Source of the DNA: Darksidea phi
Lineage: Eukaryota; Ascomycota; Dothideomycetes; Pleosporales; Lentitheciaceae
Direction of reading: 5' to 3'
Length of the DNA: 64,000 bases
Assembly: GCA_030770425.1 (NCBI GenBank)
Contig: JASJFT010000167.1
Coordinates: 39,197 to 103,196, forward strand
How positions within the stretch are numbered: position 1 is the stretch's first letter; the number at the start of each line of letters is the position of its first letter. A model generated the notes under the pieces. That model was not told the origin of the DNA, did no database searches, and saw only the letters and a list, made by a program, of their open reading frames with translations. Positions 55,229-64,000 of this stretch are shown here, piece by piece. The translations under genes and the position numbers were made by a program.

Positions 55229-57471
55229 ATGGCCCAACCCCAACATCCGATCCCGCGCAAATTATGGCAACACCCCACCCCCAAATCCACAACAATGTGG
55301 AAATTCATGCAATCCTCGAATTTTAAGCGCAGCCTAAACATGCAAAATTTCCGCGATCTCTATGAATGGAGTGTAGGCGACAACCGCACAGATTTCTGGG
55401 CCGACACGTGGGACGCCTCAGGCCTCATCTACTCCGGCAGCTACACCGAAGTCGTCGATACCACAGCGCCAATGGATAGTATACCGCACTGGTTCCGCGG
55501 CACGTACCTCAATTTTGCGGAGAATGTATTGTTTTCGGCGGATGAGCGGGATCCGAGTAAGACGACGAAAGTGGGGAAAGAGGATGAGAAGATCGCCTTA
55601 ACGGAGATCCGTGAGGGCAATTCAGAGGCTCGGCATATGACATTTGGCGAGTTGCGGAGAAGCGTCGGCGTAGTAGCTAACGCTTTATGCGCCAGAGGAG
55701 TGAAGAAGGGGGATCGTGTAGCCCTAGTAGCGGGAACTAGTTTCGACACATTTATTTGCTTCATGGCGGTTTTGAGTCTGGGTGCCTTGTTCTCGAGTAG
55801 TTCGACGGACATGGGGAGTAAAGGAATATTAGAACGGCTACTGCAGATTCGACCCAAGTACGTCTTCGTAGACGACTGGGCCGTTTATAACGGCAAAACG
55901 ATAGATCTACGATCCAAGATGAAAGAGATAGTCCAGGGAATGAGGGATGTGGAGGAATTTGAAGGTTTAGTTGTGCAATCGAGGTTTCCGGGGAAGCCAG
56001 CGGATATAAGCGGGATCGAGAGGGCGATGTTGCTGGATAAGTTGTTGGGGGCGGCGGATGGGAAGGATGAATTGATTTTTGAGAGAGTGGCGTTTCGGGA
56101 TCCGTTTTTGATTGTGTATTCGAGTGGAACGACGGGAGTGCCGAAGTGTATTGTGCATAGTACGGGTGGGGTGCTGATTAGCGTTATGAAGGAGGGCTTG
56201 TTGCATAAGGAGATGGGACCTGATAATGTGGTGTTGCAGTACACTACTGTAAGTGCCATCTATCTATCTCCTAACATATTTGGCGTGAGATTTGGGGTAG
56301 CTAATAACCGTGTCAGACCGGCTGGATAATGTACCTTGTCAGCGTCCAATCGCTCCTCTACGGCTCCCGCTCCATCCTCTACGACGGCTCCCCCTTCATA
56401 CCTTCAGCTACAACTTTCCTCTCCATCCTCGAACAACAGCGCGTAACAGATTTCGGCACATCCCCCCGCTTTCTCCACGAACTGCAAAAACAGTCCATCA
56501 TCCCTCGCAAATTGTTCGACCTCTCTTCCCTCCGTTCTGTGACTACAACGGGTATGGTCCTCTCGGACGCTCTCTTCGAATGGTTCTACGATGAAGGCTT
56601 CCCGGCGCATGTCCACCTCCGTAACATCGCCGGCGGAACAGATATAGCAGGTGCCTTCGGAACAGAGAACCCTCTCGAACCTGTGCATGTAGGTGGATGT
56701 CAAGGCCCCGTACTAGGTACGAAGATAGAAGTCTACGATAGTCTTATTGAATCGGGACCTGGCTCCGCGGTACCGCACGGGGAGCCTGGAGAACTCGTCG
56801 CAACCGCTTCGTTCCCGAATCAACCCGTTTTCTTCTGGGGCGATAAGACGGGGCAGCGGTATCAAGATGCTTATTATAAGAGGTTTCCCAGGGTTTGGAC
56901 GCACGGGGATTTTATCCAGATACATCCTAATACAGGCCAAGTACTCTTCCTGGGACGAGCAGATGGAGTGTTGAATCCATCCGGTGTACGATTCGGATCG
57001 AGCGATATCTATTCGGTGATCGAAACGCATTTCCCCGAGATCGCTGATAGTGTGTGCGTCGGGCAACGGCGGCCACAAGACGCCGACGAAAGCGTCATGC
57101 TCTTCCTGAAAATGAAGGAAAAAGAATCCTTCACGAAGCAACTCGTCGAGCGCGTCAAAAGCAAGATCGGAGAAGAAAGGAGTAGGCGACATATTCCAAG
57201 ATATGTGTTTCAGACGTGGGATATCCCAGTAAGTCTTTGGCCTTTGCGGGGAAGCAGACTGCAGTGAGAGACTGACACGATGCAGACCACCGTGAATCTG
57301 AAGAAAGTGGAGTTACCGATTAAGCAGATTGTTTCGGGGAAGGTAATCAAGCCGAGTGGTACGCTTGCGAATCCCGAGAGTTTGAAATTTTATGAGAAGT
57401 TTGCGATGGTGGAAGAGGTACTGGAGGAGATGCAACGGGAGAAGGAGGGCGTATTTAAGAGCAAGCTTTGA
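55229..57471 (+). CDS. Acetoacetyl-CoA synthetase
   Basis: Exons are 55229-56248, 56317-57228 and 57286-57471 (68- and 57-nt introns), giving 705 aa. The enzyme activates acetoacetate to acetoacetyl-CoA using ATP, linking ketone and leucine breakdown with sterol and fatty-acid precursors in the cytosol. The start MAQPQHPIPRKLWQHP fits the family, whose proteins begin with a short P-x-LW-HP motif, then MWKFM and NFRDLYEWSV. The adenylate-forming signature is YSSGTTGVPKCIVH. Later motifs are TGWIMYLVSV right after intron 1, RNIAGGTDIAGAF, WTHGDF and FLGRADGVLNPSGVRFGSSD. A C-terminal KKVELPIKQIVSGK contains the catalytic Lys region. The last exon is short. It is convergent with the CorA-like gene, only 32 bp away. 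Confidence 0.94.
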
Positions 57472-57503
57472 AGCCAGTGAACGAGATATAGTAGAACAAC
57501 AGA

Positions 57504-59125
57504 TTACTTGCCGGATCTGATGCCCTGCCCCAGATCACTCCATACCCTCTTCTCAAAACGAGGCCGTTCCCCAGACCCTGCCCCTTTAATTTTTCCCACC
57601 CGGCTCGCGATCTCAGTTTCCTTCCTCCTCCACCAGAAGACCGTACCACCAAGAACTATAGCAGTGAGTGGTATTGTTACCACCCAGTAAAGCCATAACC
57701 ACCATGAATAGACTCGTTCGTGGCGTCCGACATGGAAGTCGAAGAACTCTGTACCAAAGAAGGTCTGCTACATTTAGCTACTCATCTGGGTGTTGGATAA
57801 CACCAGGAGTCTTACTGCAGTGGTTGTAGCAGGGAGAAAGATAATAGTGATAGCGGCTATGACGCGCATCACTGCACTGTCTTCAGCGCTGGCGATTGCA
57901 GCATTCTGCGAGAGCGCGGCATCGCGCTGTGCGACACCACTATAAACCTGTGGCATCTTAGTGTGCAATGTAAGGGTAGCATCGATGAATTGCTGACCGT
58001 TTGCACCAAAGCTTGAGCTCGCTTCGACAGATACTCGGCTCTCTCGTCCAGCCCTTCATTCCAACATCTTAGATGCGCATGCGTTTCCAACAGCAATCCC
58101 TTGGATTGATATGCCTGATCTTCTTCAAGTCCATTTTTCACAGCCAACTCAGCATACTTCCTCGCAACATCGTCCAAAAAAGCGAGTTGGCGCGTAGTGT
58201 TCTTGCATGTCCAAGCCATGAACGCCAAATCGGCCGTCACAGCATTCAGCCCTTTCGAAATCGGGCCGAAATCTAGCTTCCCAACGTCAAGTTCAGTAGG
58301 ATGGCCATACCTAATGCCCAGCACCAATTCCAATCTGTAAATATCGTCATGAGCCTCGTTAAGCGACACAAGACGGCGTTCAAGATTGAATTGGATGAGG
58401 ACGCTGGGGAGGAGGAAGGGAGTTTTTTGGGTAAGGCTGGTTTGCTCAATGCTCGTGCTAAAAAGTTTACAGTTATTGTTGGCGAGACAGTGCATAAAGC
58501 TGTACATGTGCCGTGTGGGGAAATGGTATGTGAAGGAGGTGCTAGCACAGATTCCGGCAGTTGCCCCGGGGATAGATTGCAGAATGAAGCCTAGTTGCAA
58601 AATGAATCAGACGTTCGATGGAGAAGACAAAAGGTATCTTACTTAGGTATTCATGTTGAATTGATGCTGGCGAGAGGGGAGAAGCGTTTGGAGGCAACTG
58701 GGGTGTTGTGTACACGGCCATGGCTGTTTTCCTATAGAGAACGTCCGGATAGATCGACGGAATGCGAGCATACGGCGCAATTTTTTCGTAGAGTAGCTGT
58801 GGCATTGGAATAGGAATCATTTCTCCGTTGTAATCACCCTGCCTTACTGAGAAGCTTTGTCCACAATCTTCATTAGATACCGACGCCGAAAGCTTGGTAT
58901 TTTCTGTGCTTACAATAACTTCAACTTCTCAGTATGCAGTTTTGTCGTTGTGTTAGGAAAGTCGCGTGCGATGTATTTGTGTATGAGATCTTCAGTGACG
59001 TTTGTTCGCTTTGCGGTCCCGAGACCGGAGACTTCTATCAACTGAACGTTGTCGCTTTTCAAGCCGTCGAAGGTTCTAGCGCTGTTTGCGCCTAGGCCGA
59101 GGAGAAGGTTCGCCATAACGGTCAT
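57504..59125 (-). CDS. CorA-like fungal membrane protein (putative cation channel family)
   Basis: Exons are 59125-58914, 58854-58643, 58590-57998, 57947-57816 and 57767-57504 (introns 48-59 nt), giving about 470 aa. Family landmarks are FSVRQGDYNGEMIPIPMPQL, IPSIYPDVLYRKTAMAVYTT, a central RLVSLNEAHDDIYRLELVLG and LNAVTADLAFMAWTCKNTTR, followed by a helical WNEGLDERAEYLSKRAQ. The terminal membrane part has EDSAVMRVIAAITIIFLPAT and, after intron 4, FFGTEFFDF, RHERVYSWWLWLYWVV, TIPLTAIVLGGTVFWWR. This is the two-helix C-terminal layout of CorA-type transporters, but without a GMN selectivity motif, as in the fungal-specific branch; ion specificity is therefore unknown. The acceptor at 58855 is needed to maintain phase. 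An in-frame ATG at 59116 is an alternative start. Confidence 0.83.
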
Positions 59126-60090
59126 GTAATATCTGAAGGACGAGGTGAGGGAAACGGGTGGGGCTAAGGCGCACTGGCCCTCTTCTCATGTACGGCGGTT
59201 AGCCTGGGATGTGATTGGCGTCCACATCTGGGAACGCAGAGTCACAGGTTTGTAGCAGCCGCGCGACACGGCGACTAGTCTAACGTTGTGCGACGGCAGG
59301 TGCTAAGATGCAAAAGCCTGGCTTATCAAGTAACTAACCATTGTCATGGAGAAAGCCATTGAAACTAGACTTTTTTTTGGTTTAGATTTGTATAGTGGGA
59401 GTCTGTAAGGTCCGTACGAAACACAGTAGGAGTTTGTATACAGTAGAGGTACTATACCTACACCTTATACACGATAATAGAGCTGTAGAGCTGTATATAG
59501 TATTATCGATCGTAAGCGTATGTTTAAGGAAACGAGCGGCGACAGGATCCTCGTATAGCTATTAGTAGTTACCTATAACATGTTCCTGTCCGAGGACCTA
59601 TATAACGAGGATAGGCGTTTTATCGAGAGGCAGTTATATCGTCTGCGTAGGCTGGAGGAGAAGCTTATATAGGGAAGATAATTGAGGATAGAGGAAAAGG
59701 CCTTCTTAGTAGGCTATCGAGGGAGCCAATACCTAACGTAGAAGATGGAGCTGGTGTCCATGCTAGATACGATACGAACGATGGCGTAGGGGTGGAGGAC
59801 GACGGGGATACCTGGCTGGGGAGGCTGCCGGTGAGTGGAGGACTGAGAAGTGGTGTGGAGGGTCTGCATGTATTATTAGTAAATTGGGGGCTGTCATTGT
59901 CGTGTAGTTGCTGCCTGTTGCGTGAGATATCGAAACATTGAAACACAATGAGGTGATTAGAATCACGAAAAATACAGACAGCCCAGGAGCCAACGTGACG
60001 TTCCGCCGGGTAGTGGCCCAAGCTCCTGGGGGAGGGGATTGAAACTAGAATAACATTGGAATTTGTTTGGAAAACTTCATGGTCAGTACT
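59126..60090. other. Intergenic with repeat copy C and probable mobile-element debris
   Basis: Repeat copy C (59378-59513) lies here. Just beyond it, a plus-strand stretch at about 59580-59670 reads MFLSEDLYNEDRRFIERQLY then RLRRLEEKLI before stops, which may be decayed element coding. A 118-aa minus-strand frame at 59665-60021 has no family features. Confidence 0.45.
59378..59513 (-). repeat. Dispersed repeat, copy C (inverted relative to A and B)
   Basis: The reverse complement matches copy A over the whole 135 bp: CGATCGATAATACTATATAC, AGCTCTATTATCGTGT, ACCTCTACTGTATACAAACT, CTACTGTGTTTCGTACGGAC and GACTCCCACTAT with AATCTAAACCA at the end. On the plus strand it reads TGTATAGTGGGAGTCTG, an LTR-like TG start, but homology to copy A continues outside that point. 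Confidence 0.7.
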
Positions 60091-60945
60091 CTACTTCTTG
60101 CCCTTCTTCTTCCCCTCCGTTTCTTTCGCAAACCCGCCTAGCACCAACGCCTCCCTCGCTGCCGTGTTGATGATGCGGAATCTGTCGGGGCCAAGCTGGA
60201 TCCCGCCGTACCACCTCGTCACGACGACCATAACGTTCCAAACGTCCATTAGCTGCATAAGATGTAGCATTCGCCCACCAGCGGCAGCCTCGCCATCATC
60301 GTCACAGTCCTGGTAGCTTGTGTCGTTCGAGCCTTTGATGCGCCATGCGGTGATGTTGTGTGTAGCCCGTGCAGCTTTCTTGTCCTTGGCCAAGAGGTGA
60401 GCGATGTACTGCTTTGCTTGTGTTGGCGACGAAATTGGAGCCGCGCGGGCGAGGAAGATGGACTTCTTCTCGGTGATGGTCGGGCCAATGATCCACGGTG
60501 GTTCTGGTCCTAGGTCTGGGGTAGAACCTAGTGTAATCCTCGAAGTGGGCTGTGGCGCTCCTAAGGGCTCCCCTTTCTGGTCATCTTGGAGACGGACGGC
60601 CCCTTGCTCTTCCGCTTTCCCTATTGCGTCCCGAGCTTCCTCGAGTAGATCGTATATGCAAGCTTCACCTGGCCGGTAGATCTCTGCCATTACGTCTCTT
60701 ACTACGTCTACCACGCGGCTTCCCATCCCCTTCGGAACATCCTGACCTACAGTTTCTGTCCCTAGTATGGATGGCGGAGCGTCTGGGTAGTCTTGCGGAA
60801 ACTCTATACGGAGAGTGATGGAAGGGAACGAAGGTAGTCGTAAGCTACAGATGCTGGCATTCTGATTGAGAGGAGACAGCGTCCCTTCATCAAAGATGGA
60901 GTTTATTGAAGTGATTTCGTCTTGGACTGCATCATTGGTGGACAT
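60091..60945 (-). CDS. yih1: Yih1/IMPACT homologue (RWD + UPF0029)
   Basis: Single exon, 284 aa. The N-terminal half is an RWD domain (DEITSINSIFDEGTL, LRIEFPQDYPDAPPSILG), which in this family binds Gcn1 and competes with the eIF2-alpha kinase Gcn2. The C-terminal half is the ancient IMPACT/UPF0029 domain: KKSIFLARAAPISSPTQAKQ, THNITAWRIKG, DDDGEAAAGGRML, VVVTRWYGGIQLGPDRFRII. The predicted role is a cytosolic negative regulator of general amino-acid control, possibly linked to actin. The protein ends in a Lys-rich tail (GKKKGKK). Length is normal for fungal Yih1. It is divergent from the CID gene, 175 bp apart. Confidence 0.93.
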   Translation of the reverse strand: MSTNDAVQDEITSINSIFDEGTLSPLNQNASICSLRLPSFPSITLRIEFPQDYPDAPPSILGTETVGQDVPKGMGSRVVDVVRDVMAEIYRPGEACIYDLLEEARDAIGKAEEQGAVRLQDDQKGEPLGAPQPTSRITLGSTPDLGPEPPWIIGPTITEKKSIFLARAAPISSPTQAKQYIAHLLAKDKKAARATHNITAWRIKGSNDTSYQDCDDDGEAAAGGRMLHLMQLMDVWNVMVVVTRWYGGIQLGPDRFRIINTAAREALVLGGFAKETEGKKKGKK

Positions 60946-61120
60946 GGTTGGCCTGGAGCTTCAAACATTGAACGAGAGCGGCACGTGATGGGCTGAACCC
61001 CGGGTGATCATAACCCCGTGCGCTAACCTATAGACTAGCGCGACAAATAGACCAAGGAGCTCAGGCTCTTCAACTCGCTCCACTCCACACTTGATCGCGT
61101 CCTCGCGCTACACCCCCAGA

Positions 61121-63003
61121 ATGGATGCTGACCGTGTCAAGCGCGCAGATGCCCACCTTACGATTGCGCAATTTAGATTCAAGCAAGCGATGAAAACTGC
61201 CGAGCAGCCCGATGCCAGCGCCTCACTTCCTGCCGTGACGGACGAGTCCACTACCCACTTCTGCAACGCACTCGAGGCGGTACTCCAGCAGAACAAGCCG
61301 GCAAACATACAGGTATCTATTGAAGCGGCGATGACCCATCCTGTCTGGAGCAGACTAATTCCCGGTTTTAGACTTGCAAAAGGTGGATTGTGCAGCACGT
61401 CGCTCCCTCCAGCAGCCGCACCGCTGTGCTCGGTGAATACCTGGTAGCCGTCTCCAGGTCCATTGTCGTAGATCAGAACGCCAAGACGAATAGGGCAGCA
61501 CGAAATCGCCTGGACATACTCCTTGTGGTCAGCGATGTCCTCCACGCTGATAGATTCCATGGGAGGAACCATGGAAAAGATTTGTGGGTCGCCAGGCAGC
61601 TAAAGCCATACATTGAGGATCTGGTGGAGTTGGCAGCGCTGTTGATAGACGGTAAGGATACGGCGCACGAAAAGAAGTTGAAAGCCGTCCTGAACTTCTG
61701 GGCCGCTAGCCAGTGCATCAGCGCTGATGCGTACCGCTCCATTCGCGAGCGGTTCGCTGACGGGCTGCTGGTGGCTCAAGGTGGCACTCCAGTGAGGAAG
61801 AGGACATATGCCCTGCCCGAACGGTTTGGCGACCAAAATGCGCCGTGGCATGAACTGCCCGCGTCCTACATGGTCGACTGCCTGATAGAGCGCCCAGACA
61901 GGCCTATAACCACTAGTTCTATCCGTGCTTTAAGGCCTGAGCGAAGGCAACCATCCGAACATGTGCGCGGCTTGCTAGAAGAGTACTTTGAGAACATCGA
62001 TCTCAAGTACATACCCACCGGTGACAACCCTACGGGCGAGACGAAGAAGTACAGATTGTGGCTGGATCCCATGGGGCAGCTCGTTAAGCAGGATAAGACG
62101 ACAGGCGAAACAAAGACGGTGTACAATGGTTACGGTTGGTCGCTCAAGTTCTGCCAGGACATGCGGAGGGACAAGGTACCGTCGAGGATTGCTGAAAAGC
62201 GCAAGAGCTTGAGGGAGAACATCAGGCTCATAGAGGAAAAGCAGCGGGAAGAAACGTTGCGCAAGCGAAGCAGACCCTCGCTCTCGCCATCACCCCCGCG
62301 CCGCCGTCGACGCTATTCTTCGAGCGCATCAGATCGAGGAAGCGATGACTACCGCTCAAGATCCCCCGACAGCGACCGAGAGAGACAGCACGATGGACGC
62401 CGCCAGCCCTCACGCGATGGTGGCACAACCTATAACCGCCCCAGCCTGTTCGACAATCCCCGTGACATAGGACCAGATCGTCAGCCATTGCAATGGAACC
62501 CCAGCCAGAATAGTCACCCTCGCGCCAATAGAAACACTCACCGTGGCGCTGGGAACAACGGAAACGCGACTGGAATGCAAGGTGTCCAACCTCCACCTCC
62601 GCCACCTGGACAGGGCCAGTTCCCTGTATCCTTCGCGCCTCATCTCCAACCGCAGCCTCCTCGTTATCAAGAGCCTTCCCCCCCAAATCCAGCAGACTTC
62701 AATCGATCAGCCTTTGCACATGGTGTGATATGGGTACCAGGAACCCCAGGAGTCAGATTGCCTATCACTCCGGAGGAATACGACAAGAATCCTGCTCTCT
62801 ACAACCAAGTCGATTATGGAGGCCAGTGGGAAGGAGGATCTCGAGGTGGACCTGGCGGAGGCTTTGGGGGTGGATATGGTAGAGGCTATCAGGGTAACTC
62901 TGATAGGGGCTATCAGGGTAGACGTGGTGGACCCTTCCAGAGACGGGGAGGGAATCGCGGCGGTAACAATCGAGGACAGTGGAATGGCCGTCGGAGGGGT
63001 TGA
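61121..63003 (+). CDS. CID-domain protein with RS-rich and RGG/Gly-rich tail (SCAF/CHERP-like)
   Basis: Exons are 61121-61312 and 61372-63003 (59-nt intron), giving 607 aa. The start MDADRVKRADAHLTIAQFRF at 61121 is the natural one. The N-terminal 150 residues form a CID-type helical domain (FCNALEAVLQQNKPANIQ then TCKRWIVQHV, LDILLVVSDVLHADRFHG), the fold that binds the RNA polymerase II CTD or related helices. KRKSLRENIRLIEEKQREET is a probable coiled coil. A basic RS stretch (RSRPSLSPSPPRRRRRYSSS, RSRSPDSDRERQ), a Pro-rich segment, WVPGTPGVRLPITPEEYDKN and a C-terminal RGG/GRG region follow. This layout suggests a nuclear RNA-binding factor coupling transcription with RNA processing. The exact orthologue is not clear. 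Confidence 0.85.
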
Positions 63004-63677
63004 GGTGTGGCAAGATTGCTTAGGCATGGCATGTCCAGATGTATGAATAACGGCGTTGGTTTTTGCGTGGGTACCATGTACAACTCGAACTTGAGGATGT
63101 GGACGGTAGCTAGTGTATCCACACTTCACTAGTCGCGGGAATGTGCGTTGGATAATCGGAGCAGGAAGCAAGCTGTTCTCGCTTCCACTTTCGCCTTGAT
63201 TTTCACATCCCCCAGAGACATCAAACCAAAGTAGTGCAATATAATCAGTTTCCAGCTATTGTTCTGTGGCGCTCAATAAGCCAGCGTGCGCTCTCACCTG
63301 TTAAAGTTGTAGGCACGGAACGGCGACGTAGAACATGCGCCAACCACTCGCTTTGCAGTAAAGAAACTGCTTGCTCCAAGCCCAAGCGACCGTCCTCTTA
63401 CTTGACCGCCGTCTCTTACCTGGCTCCCGTGTTTTTTTTTCTTTTTTTTTTTTTTTCCCCCTCGAAGTACGCCTGAACTCGAATGCGCGGCCGCTTCGGC
63501 ACTTGATTGGCTGGTTGGCTAGCGTTTTGACGCGACTCCCCAACACTAGTCGGCGGTATTGTCCCACGCAAGTCGGCACGTCAACTATCACTCCATCACT
63601 CGCACACCACAGCTTCTGCCGCTAACCATGGCCGCCTTCCACAGACTTCCACTCATTCACAGCGGTATCACCGCGTA
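63004..63677. other. Intergenic with poly-T tract
   Basis: This 674-bp region lies between the CID gene and the chromodomain gene. A T-rich run interrupted by single C (63430-63456) is notable, and the last 100 bp are probably the promoter/5' UTR of the chromodomain gene. No gene was recognised. Confidence 0.45.
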
Positions 63678-64000
63678 ATGGCTCCCCCGAAGCGCAAACG
63701 GAACAACACAACTGCGCAAGCGAACAAACGACAGAAGAAGGCGCCGGCCAGCAGCGAGGAGACGTGGGCGGCAAAGGGCATTCTTGCCGAGAAAAAACTA
63801 TCCGACGGCAAGGTCAAATACCTCATTGATTGGGAGGGCTTCGACCCGAAGACGGGACAGGCCTATGCACCAGGTTGGGAACCCAGGGAGAACTGTACCA
63901 AGGCGCTGATTGCCGACTGGGAGGAGAAGAAGAAGAAGAAGAAGAAGAAGAAGAAGAAGAAGAAGAAGAAGAAGAAGAAGAAGAAGAAGAAGAAGAAGAA
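63678..64000 (+). CDS. Chromodomain protein (partial, cut by right edge)
   Basis: The ATG at 63678 opens a frame of 107 codons that reaches the window end. It starts MAPPKRKRNNTTAQANKRQK, a basic nuclear-signal-like tail, then a chromodomain: WAAKGILAEKKLSDGKVKYL, IDWEGFDPKTG, YAPGWEPRENCTKALIADWE. The aromatic cage positions of a methyl-lysine reader (first-strand Trp or Tyr, DWEGF Trp, GWEP Trp) are largely present. After EE the sequence becomes uninterrupted poly-Lys from the AAG run. The rest of the protein is not visible, so assignment to a specific family (for example HP1 or a histone methyltransferase) is not possible. Confidence 0.8.
   Translation, partial: MAPPKRKRNNTTAQANKRQKKAPASSEETWAAKGILAEKKLSDGKVKYLIDWEGFDPKTGQAYAPGWEPRENCTKALIADWEEKKKKKKKKKKKKKKKKKKKKKKKK
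63927..64000 (+). repeat. (AAG)n microsatellite encoding poly-Lys
   Basis: At least 24 perfect AAG codons run to the right edge, in frame with the chromodomain gene. The true length cannot be known from this window. Confidence 0.9.

Noticed and set aside
59390..59513. Precise solo LTR beginning TGTATAGTGGGAG
   Set aside because: Copy A shares sequence beyond this TG (AATCTAAACCA side), so it is not the true repeat edge; no target-site duplication was found by eye.

Overview
The window is nuclear DNA of a filamentous ascomycete (Pezizomycotina; a Dothideomycete is my best guess, not proven). The evidence is about 20 protein genes split by short GT-AG introns (44-124 nt), a Rieske-containing fungal nitrite reductase, a HET-domain gene, a PTH11-like receptor, remnants of FunK1 kinase and Crypton-type recombinase genes, and AT-rich islands. 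Several pseudogenes carry in-frame stops explained by C-to-T change (CAG/CAA/CGA to stop, TGG to TAG), which looks like repeat-induced point mutation (RIP). Exon boundaries were placed by eye from reading frame, splice sites and family motifs.

0-12 kb: AT-hook protein (runs off the left edge), short-chain dehydrogenase, secreted BNR_4 beta-propeller (possible polysaccharide lyase), dead FunK1 kinase, nitrite reductase niiA, dead Crypton-type recombinase, HET-domain protein, then an AT-rich stretch with the first copy of a dispersed repeat.

12-24 kb: a compact candidate catabolic locus of secreted GH3 glycosidase, a regulator with two tandem Zn2Cys6 clusters, a sulfatase without a signal peptide, and a sugar-porter-type MFS transporter. 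Sulfatase and transporter are divergent and share a promoter with a 26-bp direct repeat containing CGG-N4-CGG. The suggested logic is glycoside cleavage outside, uptake, then desulfation inside the cell. The transporter has a one-base frameshift at an A-run. The locus lies between an N-terminal and a C-terminal piece of the same alpha/beta-hydrolase family, in the same orientation and order.

24-33 kb: a small candidate prenylated (indole-terpenoid-like) natural-product locus of FMO-type flavin monooxygenase, PaxC-like prenyltransferase and PaxB-like membrane terpene cyclase, followed by a PTH11-like membrane receptor.

33-64 kb: mainly conserved housekeeping genes (CTD kinase CTK1, GTP cyclohydrolase I, APC8/Cdc23, farnesyl diphosphate synthase, acetoacetyl-CoA synthetase, a CorA-like membrane protein, Yih1/IMPACT, a CID protein with RS/RGG tail, and a chromodomain protein cut by the right edge in a poly-Lys AAG run). 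A pseudogene patch (50.5-52.0 kb) and a P450 gene interrupt this region.
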